Source: Skermanella stibiiresistens SB22 (GTDB taxonomy: Bacteria; Pseudomonadota; Alphaproteobacteria; Azospirillales; Azospirillaceae). Taken from it: a stretch of 64,000 bases of DNA. A model generated the notes under the pieces. That model was not told where the DNA came from and did not search any database. It was given only the letters and a program-made list of their open reading frames with translations. Shown piece by piece: positions 54,546 through 64,000 of this stretch (position 1 is its first letter; each line of letters starts with the position of its first letter). The DNA lies in NCBI RefSeq assembly GCF_000576635.1, contig NZ_AVFL01000012.1, positions 124,001 through 188,000 on the forward strand, written 5' to 3'. A program made the position numbers and the translations under genes.

Positions 54546-55439
54546 TCAGCCGGTTCGGCAAGCCGGTGACAGCGCCAGCAGCAGATCGGTCTGGCGCTCG
54601 ATCTCGGTCCGCACCTGCGGGTCTAGCTTCCTCAGCCAGCGTGGCGGCAGGTCCTTCGCGCCATAGGTGGCGCCGGCCAGCATGCCGGCGATGGCTCCGG
54701 TGGTGTCGGCGTCGCCGCCTTGGTTGACCGTCTCGACGATGCAGGACTCGATGCTGTCGGTGCGGAAATAGAAGTGGAACACCGTCTGGATGGTGTCGAT
54801 GATATAGGCGGTCGACAGGCCCGAGTAGGGCGTGAAGCGGAAGCCCTTGTGCGCCGCGACCAATCTATTGGCCTCCTCGCGGCAATCCTTGATGCCGCCG
54901 CCTTGGATCAGGCGCCTGACCATGCGGCCCAGGCACAGCACCGCCGCGTCGGACAGCGGGTTGTTATGCGTGATGTGGGATTGCTCCAGGCTGCGCTGGA
55001 TGAAGGCAGCGTCGTCGCCTAGGGTCGAGAGCGCGACCGGCAGGTTCCGCATCGCGGCGCCGTTGCCGGCGCTGGTCTCGGACAGGGGGGCCTCGATCTC
55101 GCCTTTGATCATGTAGCCGCGGATGCCGCGCCGTGTCGTGTCCCCGACATCGGCCGGCACGCCACGCAGCCACTCGGCGAAGCAGTCGGCGACGAGCTTG
55201 AGGTCCCAGCCGGCGGATTTGATGATCGCGCGTCCCAGCCAGACCGACATCTCGGTGTCGTCGGTGACTTGGCCCGGCGACAGCCGCAGCCAGCCACCGC
55301 CCTTGATGTGACGGTGGATCCCGTATTCGCGGGCGATCTCGCTCTTGGTCATGAACTCGACGGTGGCGCCAAGCGCGTCACCGCAGGCCAAGCCGAGATA
55401 CGCACCCAGGGCGCGATCCCTGATCTTGGGGTCGATCAT
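54546..55439 (-). CDS. draG: DraG, dinitrogenase reductase-activating glycohydrolase
   Basis: 297 residues from ATG 55439. ADP-ribosylglycohydrolase fold with MIDPKIRDRALGAYLGLACGDALG at the start. The dinuclear Mn-binding motifs are VTDDTEMSVWLGRA (Asp cluster) and NQGGDADTTGAIAGMLAG near residue 245. It removes ADP-ribose from the Arg of NifH (R103) to reactivate nitrogenase. 31 bp behind draT. Typical DraG length. Confidence 0.96.
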   Translation of the reverse strand: MIDPKIRDRALGAYLGLACGDALGATVEFMTKSEIAREYGIHRHIKGGGWLRLSPGQVTDDTEMSVWLGRAIIKSAGWDLKLVADCFAEWLRGVPADVGDTTRRGIRGYMIKGEIEAPLSETSAGNGAAMRNLPVALSTLGDDAAFIQRSLEQSHITHNNPLSDAAVLCLGRMVRRLIQGGGIKDCREEANRLVAAHKGFRFTPYSGLSTAYIIDTIQTVFHFYFRTDSIESCIVETVNQGGDADTTGAIAGMLAGATYGAKDLPPRWLRKLDPQVRTEIERQTDLLLALSPACRTG

Positions 55440-55470
55440 TGGCTGTGCCGTGCTTTCCAGATGGATTGTC

Positions 55471-56388
55471 CTAGAATATCGAGGCGGTGACCCGGTAGTC
55501 GCCGCCCACGACAAGGTATTCACCTTCGCCCTGGAAAGGGTAGCGTGGCAGGAGGTCGCGGAAGAACACCAGCTTGGCGCTGGGGACCCGGGCCTCCAGG
55601 ATGTGGTCGCCGAACTGGCCCGCGATATCGCGGTCATTGGTGAACGAAACCAAGTTGTTGAGCCGCAGGATCACGGATCGGCGGGACTTCGCCCCATCGG
55701 ACCGGCCGACGATGTGGTGCTCCTCGAAATCGTTGACGCCGCGGTACAGCGTCAAATGGGCGCAATCCGGTCCGAACAGCCGAGGCACCGACCACTGGCA
55801 GAATTCGAACAGCAGGTCGAGCTGTTCGTGGATCATGTTGTTGTGGAATCGGGTCGACAGCTTCTGTTCCAGGTAGCCAGCCCAGGCGTCCGACGCCATC
55901 CGGCGCAGCGGCGCCTTGTGGAAGGTGGGCAGCAGGCCGAACCTGCTCTCCACCCAGCCCTTCAGGACGGCGCCCTCGGCATTGTTGCTGTCGAACATCC
56001 ATCCCTTCAGGAGCCGCAGGTAGGACGAGCGGAACCGCTTCCGTCCGTCGGCGCCGGCGCTGCCGCTGAAATCGGGCGAGATCCCGAAGTGATCGCCCAT
56101 GTAGGCCTGGAACACGTCCCCCGCCTCGACCGCCGTCCGGGTCTCCTCGAGGCTGGCGAACAGCGCCGCGTGGATCTGCCTTGTGCCGCTGATGTGGAGG
56201 GGGACCGGCCGGTCGTTGAACGCGGTCGAGCCGAGCAGGTCGGTCGGCACCCGGAGCAGGTTCGTCCTGTGCTGGCGTTGGGATACGGGAGCGGGTTCAT
56301 CCGCGGGGTCCGTCCAATCCACGGACGGGGGATCGGTGTCTTGCGGAGCGGGTTGGCCCGCTTCTTCCTTATTGTCGCCGCTGGTCAT
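55471..56388 (-). CDS. draT: DraT, NAD+-dinitrogenase-reductase ADP-ribosyltransferase
   Basis: 305 residues from ATG 56388 (AAGGTGG upstream). After an acidic N-terminus (about 45 residues), the DraT core shows GDHFGISPDFSG, LTLYRGVNDFEEH (NAD-binding Arg/Glu region) and RRSVILRLNNLVSF. It transfers ADP-ribose from NAD to Arg103 of NifH under ammonium or darkness. Divergent from nifH across about 320 bp that hold the nifH NifA sites; first gene of the draT-draG-ArsC-amidotransferase run. Confidence 0.94.
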   Translation of the reverse strand: MTSGDNKEEAGQPAPQDTDPPSVDWTDPADEPAPVSQRQHRTNLLRVPTDLLGSTAFNDRPVPLHISGTRQIHAALFASLEETRTAVEAGDVFQAYMGDHFGISPDFSGSAGADGRKRFRSSYLRLLKGWMFDSNNAEGAVLKGWVESRFGLLPTFHKAPLRRMASDAWAGYLEQKLSTRFHNNMIHEQLDLLFEFCQWSVPRLFGPDCAHLTLYRGVNDFEEHHIVGRSDGAKSRRSVILRLNNLVSFTNDRDIAGQFGDHILEARVPSAKLVFFRDLLPRYPFQGEGEYLVVGGDYRVTASIF

Positions 56389-56484
56389 GTCGCCACCTTC
56401 TTGATGGCCCCGAGCATAGCGCCGCGTGGGCGTCTTGCAATGGACCAGCGGTGAAGGGCCGCATGGTCCCAAACCCCGGCGCGG

Positions 56485-56500
56485 TGTGTCAGACCCGACA
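56485..56500 (+). promoter_or_regulatory. NifA site 1 upstream of nifH
   Basis: TGTGTCAGACCCGACA fits TGT-N10-ACA. It lies 109 bp before the -24 element of the nifH promoter. Confidence 0.8.
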
Positions 56501-56513
56501 ATGTGTAGGGGTT

Positions 56514-56529
56514 TGTCAGGTATCACACA
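56514..56529 (+). promoter_or_regulatory. NifA site 2 upstream of nifH
   Basis: TGTCAGGTATCACACA fits TGT-N10-ACA. It is 29 bp (about three helical turns) downstream of site 1, so the two sites face the same side of the DNA, as in other diazotrophs with paired NifA sites. Confidence 0.82.
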
Positions 56530-56579
56530 GCTTGACCGACCCCTGCGACAAGCTGTCAGGACGGCAAATCTCTTTTTAA

Positions 56580-57611
<1,032 letters not shown>

Positions 57612-57619
57612 CGAGCACT

Positions 57620-57651
57620 CCGAGGCGGCGCCTTCCAAGCCGCCGCCTCGG
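57620..57651 (+). other. Stem-loop between nifH and nifD
   Basis: CCGAGGCGGCG (57620-57630) and CGCCGCCTCGG (57641-57651) form a perfect 11-bp stem with a 10-base loop. No T-run follows. Hairpins here commonly protect the nifH mRNA from exonucleases and so raise NifH over NifDK. Confidence 0.75.
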
Positions 57652-57780
57652 ACACCACCTGACCGCGCCAGCGCCGATGAGCCCTGGAGGGCGGTCGAAC
57701 ACCGCAGCGCGCGGACGCGCTGGCACCCCATACGGATTTCGCGCGCGCGGCGCGCATCGGACGAGCAGCAGGAGGCCGGC

Positions 57781-59226
57781 ATGAGCTTGGCGAACGAACA
57801 GACCAAAGAAGCGACCCAAGCCCTCATCAATGAGGTGCTTGAGGCTTATCCCGAGAAGTCGCGCAAGCGCCGCGCGAAGCACATCGGCATCCAGACCGCC
57901 GAGGCCAAGGATTGCGACGTCAAGTCGAACGTCAAGTCGATCCCCGGCGTCATGACCATCCGCGGCTGCGCCTACGCCGGTTCCAAGGGCGTGGTGTGGG
58001 GTCCGATCAAGGACATGATCCACATCTCCCACGGCCCGGTCGGCTGCGGCTACTATTCCTGGTCCGGCCGCCGCAACTACTACATCGGCGTCACCGGCGT
58101 GGATAGCTGGGGCACGATGCACTTCACGTCCGACTTCCAGGAGAAGGACATCGTCTTCGGCGGCGACAAGAAGCTCGCCAAGGTCATCGACGAGATCAAC
58201 GACCTGTTCCCGCTGGTCAACGGCATCTCGATCCAGTCCGAGTGTCCGATCGGCCTGATCGGCGACGACATCGAGGCCGTCGCCCGCAACAAGGCGACGG
58301 AAATCGGCAAGCCGGTCATTCCGGTTCGGTGCGAAGGCTTCCGCGGCGTCTCCCAGTCGCTGGGCCACCACATCGCCAACGACACGATCCGGGACTGGGT
58401 GTTCGACAAGACCGAGCCCAAGGCCGGTTTCGAGGGCACGCCCTACGACGTCACCATCATCGGCGACTACAACATCGGCGGCGACGCGTGGTCGTCCCGC
58501 ATCCTGCTGGAGGAGATCGGTCTCCGCGTGATCGCCCAGTGGTCCGGCGACGGCACGCTGGCCGAGCTGGAGAACACCCCGCTCGCCAAGGTGAACCTCA
58601 TCCACTGCTATCGGTCGATGAACTACATCGCCCGCCACATGGAAGAGAAGTTCAACATTCCTTGGATGGAATACAACTTCTTCGGCCCGTCCCAGATCGC
58701 CGAGAGCCTGCGCAAGATCGCGGCGCTGTTCGACGACAAGATCCAGGCCAACGCCGAGGCCGTGATCGCCAAGTACCAGCCGCTGGTCGATGGCGTCATC
58801 GCGCGCTTCAAGCCCCGGCTGAACGGCAAGAAGGTCATGCTCTACGTCGGCGGCCTGCGTCCGCGCCACGTGGTCGACGCCTACCACGACCTGGGCATGG
58901 AAGTCACCGGCACCGGTTACGAGTTCGCCCACAACGACGACTATCAGCGCACCACCCATTACACCAAGGAAGGCACGCTGATCTACGACGACGTCACGGC
59001 CTACGAGTTCGAGAAGTTCGTCGAGAAGCTGGATCCCGATCTGGTCGCGTCGGGCATCAAGGAAAAGTACGTCTTCCAGAAGATGGGCAAACCCTTCCGG
59101 CAGATGCACTCCTGGGATTATTCCGGCCCGTACCATGGTTACGACGGGTTCGCCATCTTCGCCCGCGACATGGACATGGCGATCAACAACCCCGTGTGGA
59201 ACCTGACCAAGGCCCCCTGGGCCTGA
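57781..59226 (+). CDS. nifD: NifD, nitrogenase MoFe protein alpha chain
   Basis: 481 residues. P-cluster cysteines in [20 protein letters not shown] and [12 protein letters not shown]. FeMo-co ligands Cys in [11 protein letters not shown] and His in [11 protein letters not shown]. Gln/His in [12 protein letters not shown] near the cofactor. Forms the alpha2beta2 MoFe protein with NifK. GGAGG nine bases upstream of the ATG. Confidence 0.99.
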   Translation: MSLANEQTKEATQALINEVLEAYPEKSRKRRAKHIGIQTAEAKDCDVKSNVKSIPGVMTIRGCAYAGSKGVVWGPIKDMIHISHGPVGCGYYSWSGRRNYYIGVTGVDSWGTMHFTSDFQEKDIVFGGDKKLAKVIDEINDLFPLVNGISIQSECPIGLIGDDIEAVARNKATEIGKPVIPVRCEGFRGVSQSLGHHIANDTIRDWVFDKTEPKAGFEGTPYDVTIIGDYNIGGDAWSSRILLEEIGLRVIAQWSGDGTLAELENTPLAKVNLIHCYRSMNYIARHMEEKFNIPWMEYNFFGPSQIAESLRKIAALFDDKIQANAEAVIAKYQPLVDGVIARFKPRLNGKKVMLYVGGLRPRHVVDAYHDLGMEVTGTGYEFAHNDDYQRTTHYTKEGTLIYDDVTAYEFEKFVEKLDPDLVASGIKEKYVFQKMGKPFRQMHSWDYSGPYHGYDGFAIFARDMDMAINNPVWNLTKAPWA

Positions 59227-59302
59227 CATCAAACAGGCGGCGGCGCGACCGCGCCGTCGGTCCGCTTCCCGCCGCCGTCCGGTCAAGCCGGCTTGAATAT
59301 TC

Positions 59303-60862
59303 TTGGAGACCAACATGCCCCAGAACGCTGAGAAGATTATCGATCACTTGGAGCTTTTCCGCCAGCCCGAGTACAAGGATATTTTCGCGCGGAAGCAAGC
59401 GGAGTTCGAGTACGGCCATCCCAAGGAAGAGGTCACCCGGGTCGCCGAGTGGACCAAGTCCGAGGAATACAAGGCCAAGAACTTCTCCCGCGAAGCCCTG
59501 ACCATCAATCCGACCAAGGCGTGCCAGCCGCTGGGCGCCGTGTTCGCGGCCCAGGGCTTCGAAGGCACCCTGCCGTTCGTCCATGGTTCGCAGGGTTGCG
59601 TCGCCTATTACCGCTCGCACCTGACCCGTCACTTCAAGGAGCCGAATTCCGCAGTGTCCTCGTCGATGACCGAGGACGCGGCCGTGTTCGGTGGCCTCAA
59701 CAACATGATCGACGGTCTGGCGAACACCTACAGCCTGTACCAGCCGAAGATGATCGCCGTGTTGACGACCTGCATGGCCGAGGTCATCGGCGACGACCTG
59801 CAGGGTTTCATCGTCAACGCGAAGAACAAGGACAGCATCCCGCAGGACTTCCCGGCCCCTCACGCCCATACCCCGGCCTTCGTCGGCAGCCACGTCACCG
59901 GCTACGACAACATGATGAAGGGCATCCTGAATTACTTCTGGGACGCTCCGGACGCGGCTCCGCGGGTCGAGAACGACAGCCTGAACGTGATCGGCGGTTT
60001 CGATGGCTACGCCGTTGGCAACAACCGCGAACTGAAGCGCATCTTCGGCCTGTTCGGCATCGACGCCACCATCCTGTCGGACGTGTCCGACGTGTTCGAC
60101 ACCCCGACCGACGGCACCTTCCGCCTGTATGACGGTGGCACGACCATCGATCAGACCAAGGCCGCGAAGAACGCCAAGGCCACGATCTCGATGCAGGAGT
60201 ACTGCACCCCGCAGACGCTCTCCTACATCAAGGACAAGGACCAGACGGTCGCCAAGTTCAACTACCCGATGGGTGTCGCCGCCACCGACGAGGTGCTGAT
60301 GAAGCTGGTCGAGCTGACCGGCAAACCGGTTCCCGCCGAGCTGACCCTGGAGCGCGGCCGTCTGGTCGACGCCATCGCCGACAGCCACACCCACATCCAC
60401 GGCAAGCGCTTCGCCGTCTATGGCGATCCCGACTTCTGCCTGGGCATGACGAAGTTCCTGCTGGAGCTGGGCGCCGAGCCTGTCCATGTCCTGTCGACCT
60501 CGGGTTCCAAGAAGTGGGACAAGCAGGTCCAGAAGCTGCTCGACGGCAGCCCGTTCGGCAAGTCGGGCGCGGCCTATGGCGGCAAGGACCTGTGGCACCT
60601 GCGGTCGCTGCTGTTCACCGACCCGGTCGATTACATCATCGGCAACAGCTACGGCAAATACCTGGAGCGTGACACCAAGATCCCGCTCATCCGCCTGACC
60701 TATCCGATCTTCGACCGTCACCACCACCACCGCTACCCGACCTGGGGTTATCAGGGCGGCCTGAACGTGCTGGTCCGCATCCTCGACAAGATCCTCGACG
60801 ACATGGACCGCCACACGAACATCGCCGGCGAGACCGACTACTCCTTCGACCTGATCCGATAA
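59303..60862 (+). CDS. nifK: NifK, nitrogenase MoFe protein beta chain
   Basis: 519 residues. P-cluster cysteines in [24 protein letters not shown] and [13 protein letters not shown], and the near-cluster Ser of [12 protein letters not shown]-terminal extension of about 50 residues typical of group I/II NifK. GGAG upstream of the ATG. The 76-bp gap to nifD has no terminator. Confidence 0.99.
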   Translation: METNMPQNAEKIIDHLELFRQPEYKDIFARKQAEFEYGHPKEEVTRVAEWTKSEEYKAKNFSREALTINPTKACQPLGAVFAAQGFEGTLPFVHGSQGCVAYYRSHLTRHFKEPNSAVSSSMTEDAAVFGGLNNMIDGLANTYSLYQPKMIAVLTTCMAEVIGDDLQGFIVNAKNKDSIPQDFPAPHAHTPAFVGSHVTGYDNMMKGILNYFWDAPDAAPRVENDSLNVIGGFDGYAVGNNRELKRIFGLFGIDATILSDVSDVFDTPTDGTFRLYDGGTTIDQTKAAKNAKATISMQEYCTPQTLSYIKDKDQTVAKFNYPMGVAATDEVLMKLVELTGKPVPAELTLERGRLVDAIADSHTHIHGKRFAVYGDPDFCLGMTKFLLELGAEPVHVLSTSGSKKWDKQVQKLLDGSPFGKSGAAYGGKDLWHLRSLLFTDPVDYIIGNSYGKYLERDTKIPLIRLTYPIFDRHHHHRYPTWGYQGGLNVLVRILDKILDDMDRHTNIAGETDYSFDLIR

Positions 60863-60872
60863 GCGACCCGAC

Positions 60873-60902
60873 CCCGGCGCCGCTCCCCGGAGCGGCGCCG
60901 GG
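60873..60902 (+). other. Stem-loop between nifK and nifE
   Basis: CCCGGCGCCGCT (60873-60884) and AGCGGCGCCGGG (60891-60902) form a perfect 12-bp GC stem with a six-base loop. No T-run, so it may partly attenuate or separate the structural nifHDK transcript from nifENX. Confidence 0.75.
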
Positions 60903-60977
60903 CACCACCCTGGACTTCAACCTACCGCGCTTCACATCACCGCGCCCTTGGGGGCGGCTTCCTGACGGGGGAACGAG

Positions 60978-62351
60978 ATGCTGGTCGACAAGGTGCAGGA
61001 AGTCTTCAACGAACCGGGTTGCGCCACCAACCTTGGGAAATCGGAGAAGGAGCGCAAGAAGGGCTGCACCAAGGCCCTGAAGCCCGGCGCCGCCGCCGGA
61101 GGATGCGCCTTCGATGGCGCCAAGATCGCGTTGCAGCCGATCGCCGACGCCGCCCACTTGGTCCATGGCCCGATCGCCTGCGAAGGCAACTCCTGGGACA
61201 ATCGCGGCTCCAAGTCGTCCCACTCCCAACTCTACCGGACCGGATTCACCACCGACCTCAGCGAACTCGACGTCATTCACGGCGCCGAGAAGAAGCTGTT
61301 CAAGGCGATCAAGGAGATCGTCCTCAAATACGACCCTCCCGCCGTCTTCGTGTATCAGACCTGCGTCCCGGCCCTGATCGGCGACGATGTCGAGGCGGTC
61401 TGCAAGTTCGCCGCGGACAAGCTGGGCAAGCCGATCATCCCGGTCAACGCGCCTGGTTTCGTGGGCAGCAAGAACCTGGGGAACAAGCTGGCCGGCGAGA
61501 CGCTGCTGGACCACGTGATCGGCACCCGCGAGCCGGAGGTCACCACCCCCTACGACATCAACATCATCGGCGAATACAACCTCGCCGGCGAATTCTGGCT
61601 GGTCAAGCCGCTGCTCGATAAGATGGGTGTCCGCATCCTGTCGATGATCTCCGGCGACGGCAAGTACAACGAGGTCGCCACGGCGCACCGCGCCAAGGTC
61701 AACATGCTGGTGTGCTCCCAGGCGCTGATCAACATCGCGCGCAAGATGGAGGAGCGCTACGGCATCCCGTATTTCGAGGGATCGTTCTACGGCGTCTCGG
61801 ACATGAGCGATACGCTCCGCAACATCGCGAACCTGTTGGTCGAACGCGGCGCTCCCACGGATCTGATCACCCGCACCGAGGCGATCATCCGCGAGGAGGA
61901 GGCGCGCGCGTGGCGCCGCCTGGCTCCCTACAAGGAGCGGCTGGCCGGCAAGCGGGTCCTGTTGTTCACCGGCGGCGTCAAGAGCTGGTCGATGGTCTCA
62001 GCACTTGAGGGCGCCGGGCTCGAGATCATCGGCACCAGCGTCAAGAAGTCGACCAAGGAGGACAAGGAGCGGATCAAGAAGATGAAGGGCGAGGAGTTCC
62101 ACATGTGGGAGGAACTCAAGCCCAGCGACATCGCCCGGATGCTGCGCGACAGCGAGGCCGACATCATGCTGTCGGGCGGTCGCAGCCAATTCATCGCGCT
62201 GAAGGCCAAGGTTCCATGGCTCGACGTCAACCAGGAACGCCATGTCGGCTTCGCCGGCTACGACGGCATCGTGGCCTTGGTCGAGGAGATCGACAAGACC
62301 CTGGGCAATCCGATCTGGCGTCAGGTCCGTAGCGCAGCACCTTGGGAATAA
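60978..62351 (+). CDS. nifE: NifE, FeMo-co assembly scaffold subunit
   Basis: 457 residues. Homologue of NifD with conserved Cys in GCAFDGAKIAL, HGPIACEGNSWDNRG and YQTCVPALIGDD, and IIGEYNLAGEFW in the centre. Forms the NifEN heterotetramer on which NifB-co matures to FeMo-co. GGGGGAA precedes the ATG. NifN follows after 10 bp. Confidence 0.98.
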   Translation: MLVDKVQEVFNEPGCATNLGKSEKERKKGCTKALKPGAAAGGCAFDGAKIALQPIADAAHLVHGPIACEGNSWDNRGSKSSHSQLYRTGFTTDLSELDVIHGAEKKLFKAIKEIVLKYDPPAVFVYQTCVPALIGDDVEAVCKFAADKLGKPIIPVNAPGFVGSKNLGNKLAGETLLDHVIGTREPEVTTPYDINIIGEYNLAGEFWLVKPLLDKMGVRILSMISGDGKYNEVATAHRAKVNMLVCSQALINIARKMEERYGIPYFEGSFYGVSDMSDTLRNIANLLVERGAPTDLITRTEAIIREEEARAWRRLAPYKERLAGKRVLLFTGGVKSWSMVSALEGAGLEIIGTSVKKSTKEDKERIKKMKGEEFHMWEELKPSDIARMLRDSEADIMLSGGRSQFIALKAKVPWLDVNQERHVGFAGYDGIVALVEEIDKTLGNPIWRQVRSAAPWE

Positions 62352-62361
62352 GAGGGCGGCA

Positions 62362-63744
62362 ATGAGGGAACCGGCGATGTTCAAGGCTCACCAGTCCAAC
62401 AAGGCCGCCACGATCAATCCGCTCAAGATGAGCCAGCCGCTGGGTGGCGCGCTGGCCCTGCTGGGCATCGACAATTGCCTGCCGTGCTTCCACGGCAGCC
62501 AGGGCTGCACCGCCTTCGGCCTGGTGCTGATGGTGCGCCATTTCCGCGAGGCCATCCCGCTCCAGACCACCGCGATGGATCAGGTCCAGACCATCCTAGG
62601 CGGCTACGACAATCTGGAAGCGGCCGTGCTCACCATGTACGAGCGCAACAAGCCAGAGGTCATCGGCGTCTGCACCACCGGCCTGACCGAGACCAAGGGC
62701 GAGGACATGCGCGGCGCGCTGGCGACCTTCCGCAAGCGTCATCCGGAAGTGTCCGACAACTGCCATCTGGTCTTCGTCAACACCCCCGATTTCACCGGCG
62801 GGCTCGAGGACGGCTTCGCCAACACGGTGACCGCCATCATCGATGGCATGGTGACGCCGTCGGAAATGACGGTCTCCAACCGGGTCAACGTGCTGGCCGG
62901 CAGCCACCTCACTCCCGGCGACGTGGAGGAGATCCGCGACCTAATCGAGGGCTTCGGCCTCACCGCCGTGATCCTGCCCGATCTGTCGACCTCCCTTGGC
63001 GGACGCCAGCCCGACGATTTCAAGGCGACCACGCTGGGTGGCGTGACCGCCAAGGAGATCCAGGGCATGGGCGCCTCCGTCCTGACGCTGGCGCTCGGCG
63101 AGCACATGCGGAAGCCGGCCGAGGCGCTTGAGCGGAAGACCGGCGTGCCGTTCCTGCTGTTCGACCGGTTGGTCGGTCTGGAGGCGGCCGACCGCTTCAT
63201 CAAGGCGCTGGCCGATGTCAGCGGCCAGCCGGTGCCGGCCCGAGTCCGCCGCCAGCGCGAGCATCTGGTCGACGGCATGCTGGACGGGCATTTCTACTTC
63301 AGCCGCAAGCGGGTGGCGGTGGCGTTGGAACCCGACCTGCTGGCGGCCTATTGCGGCTTCCTCCAGGACATGGGCTGCGAGGTGACCGCCGCCGTGGCCC
63401 CGACCCAGTCGCCGGCCCTGGAGAAGATCAAGGCGTGGTCGCTGCTGGTTGGCGACCACGAGGACTTCGAGACTCTGTCGCACGGATCGGATCTGGTGAT
63501 CTCCAACAGTCACGCCCGGCAGTCGGTCGACCGGCTTGGGACGCCGCTGGTCCGGGCCGGCTTCCCGACCTTCGACCGGCTGGGGGCGGGACACCGCGTC
63601 GTCGTCGGTTATCGCGGCACCCGCGACCTGCTGTTCGAGCTTGGCAACATCTTCCTGGCTAACGACCACGAACACGCGTCCCACGACTGGAAGCACGATC
63701 CGAAAATGGAGGACCACCATGGCGGTCCGCACGCGGCGGCTTAG
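62362..63744 (+). CDS. nifN: NifN, FeMo-co assembly scaffold subunit
   Basis: 460 residues from ATG 62362, with GAGGG upstream. NifK homologue: NPLKMSQPLGGALALLGID, then HGSQGCTAFGLVLMVRHF and VCTTGLTETKGEDM. It lacks the P-cluster set seen in NifK. Partner of NifE. Its end overlaps the nifX start by 26 bases. His-rich tail HASHDWKHD ... HHGG may be a metal-binding trait. Confidence 0.97.
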   Translation: MREPAMFKAHQSNKAATINPLKMSQPLGGALALLGIDNCLPCFHGSQGCTAFGLVLMVRHFREAIPLQTTAMDQVQTILGGYDNLEAAVLTMYERNKPEVIGVCTTGLTETKGEDMRGALATFRKRHPEVSDNCHLVFVNTPDFTGGLEDGFANTVTAIIDGMVTPSEMTVSNRVNVLAGSHLTPGDVEEIRDLIEGFGLTAVILPDLSTSLGGRQPDDFKATTLGGVTAKEIQGMGASVLTLALGEHMRKPAEALERKTGVPFLLFDRLVGLEAADRFIKALADVSGQPVPARVRRQREHLVDGMLDGHFYFSRKRVAVALEPDLLAAYCGFLQDMGCEVTAAVAPTQSPALEKIKAWSLLVGDHEDFETLSHGSDLVISNSHARQSVDRLGTPLVRAGFPTFDRLGAGHRVVVGYRGTRDLLFELGNIFLANDHEHASHDWKHDPKMEDHHGGPHAAA

Positions 63745-64000
63745 GCTCGTCCCCACCACGTCCGCCGGCGCATCCGCCGGTGCGTCCGGGCCGGGTGGGG
63801 CCGGTGTCCCGGCAAAGCGAGAGGGAATGATGAAGGTTGCTTTCTGTACCCAGGACATGGCCCGCGTCGACGCCCATTTCGGGTGGGCCAAGAACATCGC
63901 GATATACGAGATCGATCCGACCGGCTACCGCCTGCTCGAGGCGGTGCAGTTCAACGGCGAGATGTTCGAGGACGGCAACGAGGACAAGCTGGTCCCCAAG
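63719..64000 (+). CDS. nifX: NifX, FeMo-co carrier protein, N-terminal part; runs off the window
   Basis: Reads open to the window edge (94 codons). ATG 63719 is chosen because GGAGG sits 7 bases upstream and the N-terminus MAVRTRRLRLVP matches the RRLxLV start of NifX. ATG codons at 63827 and 63830 are alternatives with a weaker purine-rich site. After a Gly/Ala/Pro linker, KVAFCTQDMARVDAHFGWAKNIAIYEID is the NifX fold. It binds NifB-co and VK-cluster intermediates for NifEN. Confidence 0.92.
   Translation, partial: MAVRTRRLRLVPTTSAGASAGASGPGGAGVPAKREGMMKVAFCTQDMARVDAHFGWAKNIAIYEIDPTGYRLLEAVQFNGEMFEDGNEDKLVPK

Overview
The window reads as chromosomal DNA from a high-GC, nitrogen-fixing alphaproteobacterium. 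It most resembles the Azospirillum/Skermanella group (Rhodospirillales). The evidence is a draT-draG pair divergent from nifHDKENX, a nifA-nifB arrangement, a NifA with the oxygen-sensing Cys pattern C-X11-C-X19-C-X4-C, and ordinary alphaproteobacterial housekeeping genes. Genus assignment is inference; no rRNA gene is present.

Housekeeping half (1-38 kb). On the minus strand, an ArsR-methyltransferase fusion, metF and metH form a methionine/one-carbon operon with a palindromic operator candidate in front. On the plus strand follow mlaA-mlaC, a CheZ-like phosphatase and a pentapeptide-repeat protein. Next come parE (topoisomerase IV), a YciA-type thioesterase, a tiny lipoprotein, an acyl-CoA ligase, hutH, a lone receiver protein, a D,D-carboxypeptidase with a SPOR domain, a TerB-like protein, a DUF305 protein, a lytic transglycosylase-like protein, a chemoreceptor, a GST, an MFS transporter, an acyltransferase, a porin, an AaeAB-like efflux pair, MarC, and a group around a CadC-like TPR regulator. 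Near 36.4-37.6 kb lie two toxin-antitoxin loci: a decayed ParDE and an intact MazEF. A tRNA-Ser(TGA) and a candidate small RNA follow.

Nitrogen-fixation half (38.8-64 kb). nifA is followed by a catalase gene preceded by a short catalase-like fragment. The nifB operon then runs nifB, fdxN, a helical-repeat protein, an LRV Fe-S protein, two nifZ genes, nifS, nifT, a DUF6129-like protein, a DegT-like protein and a SIR2-like protein. Convergent to it on the minus strand is draT-draG-ArsC/Spx-like-class II amidotransferase, followed by a soluble hybrid histidine kinase. nifH, nifD, nifK, nifE, nifN and the start of nifX run to the end of the window. NifA sites (TGT-N10-ACA) and sigma-54 -24/-12 elements are visible before nifB and nifH. 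Stem-loops separate nifH from nifD and nifK from nifE.

The most interesting observation is at the end of the nifB operon. A DegT-family aminotransferase homologue has lost the PLP lysine (Gly in its place). It is followed by a SIR2-like protein that lacks the usual catalytic Asn and His. Both reading frames are intact and embedded in the operon, which suggests a conserved non-canonical role in nitrogenase maturation or control. Other points of note are a ParE toxin killed by a lost start and two amber codons, two FliM-N-like peptides on the CheZ homologue, an unusually long Cys-containing linker in NifA, a candidate small RNA, and short genes (55, 51 and 35 codons) that a length cut-off would miss.
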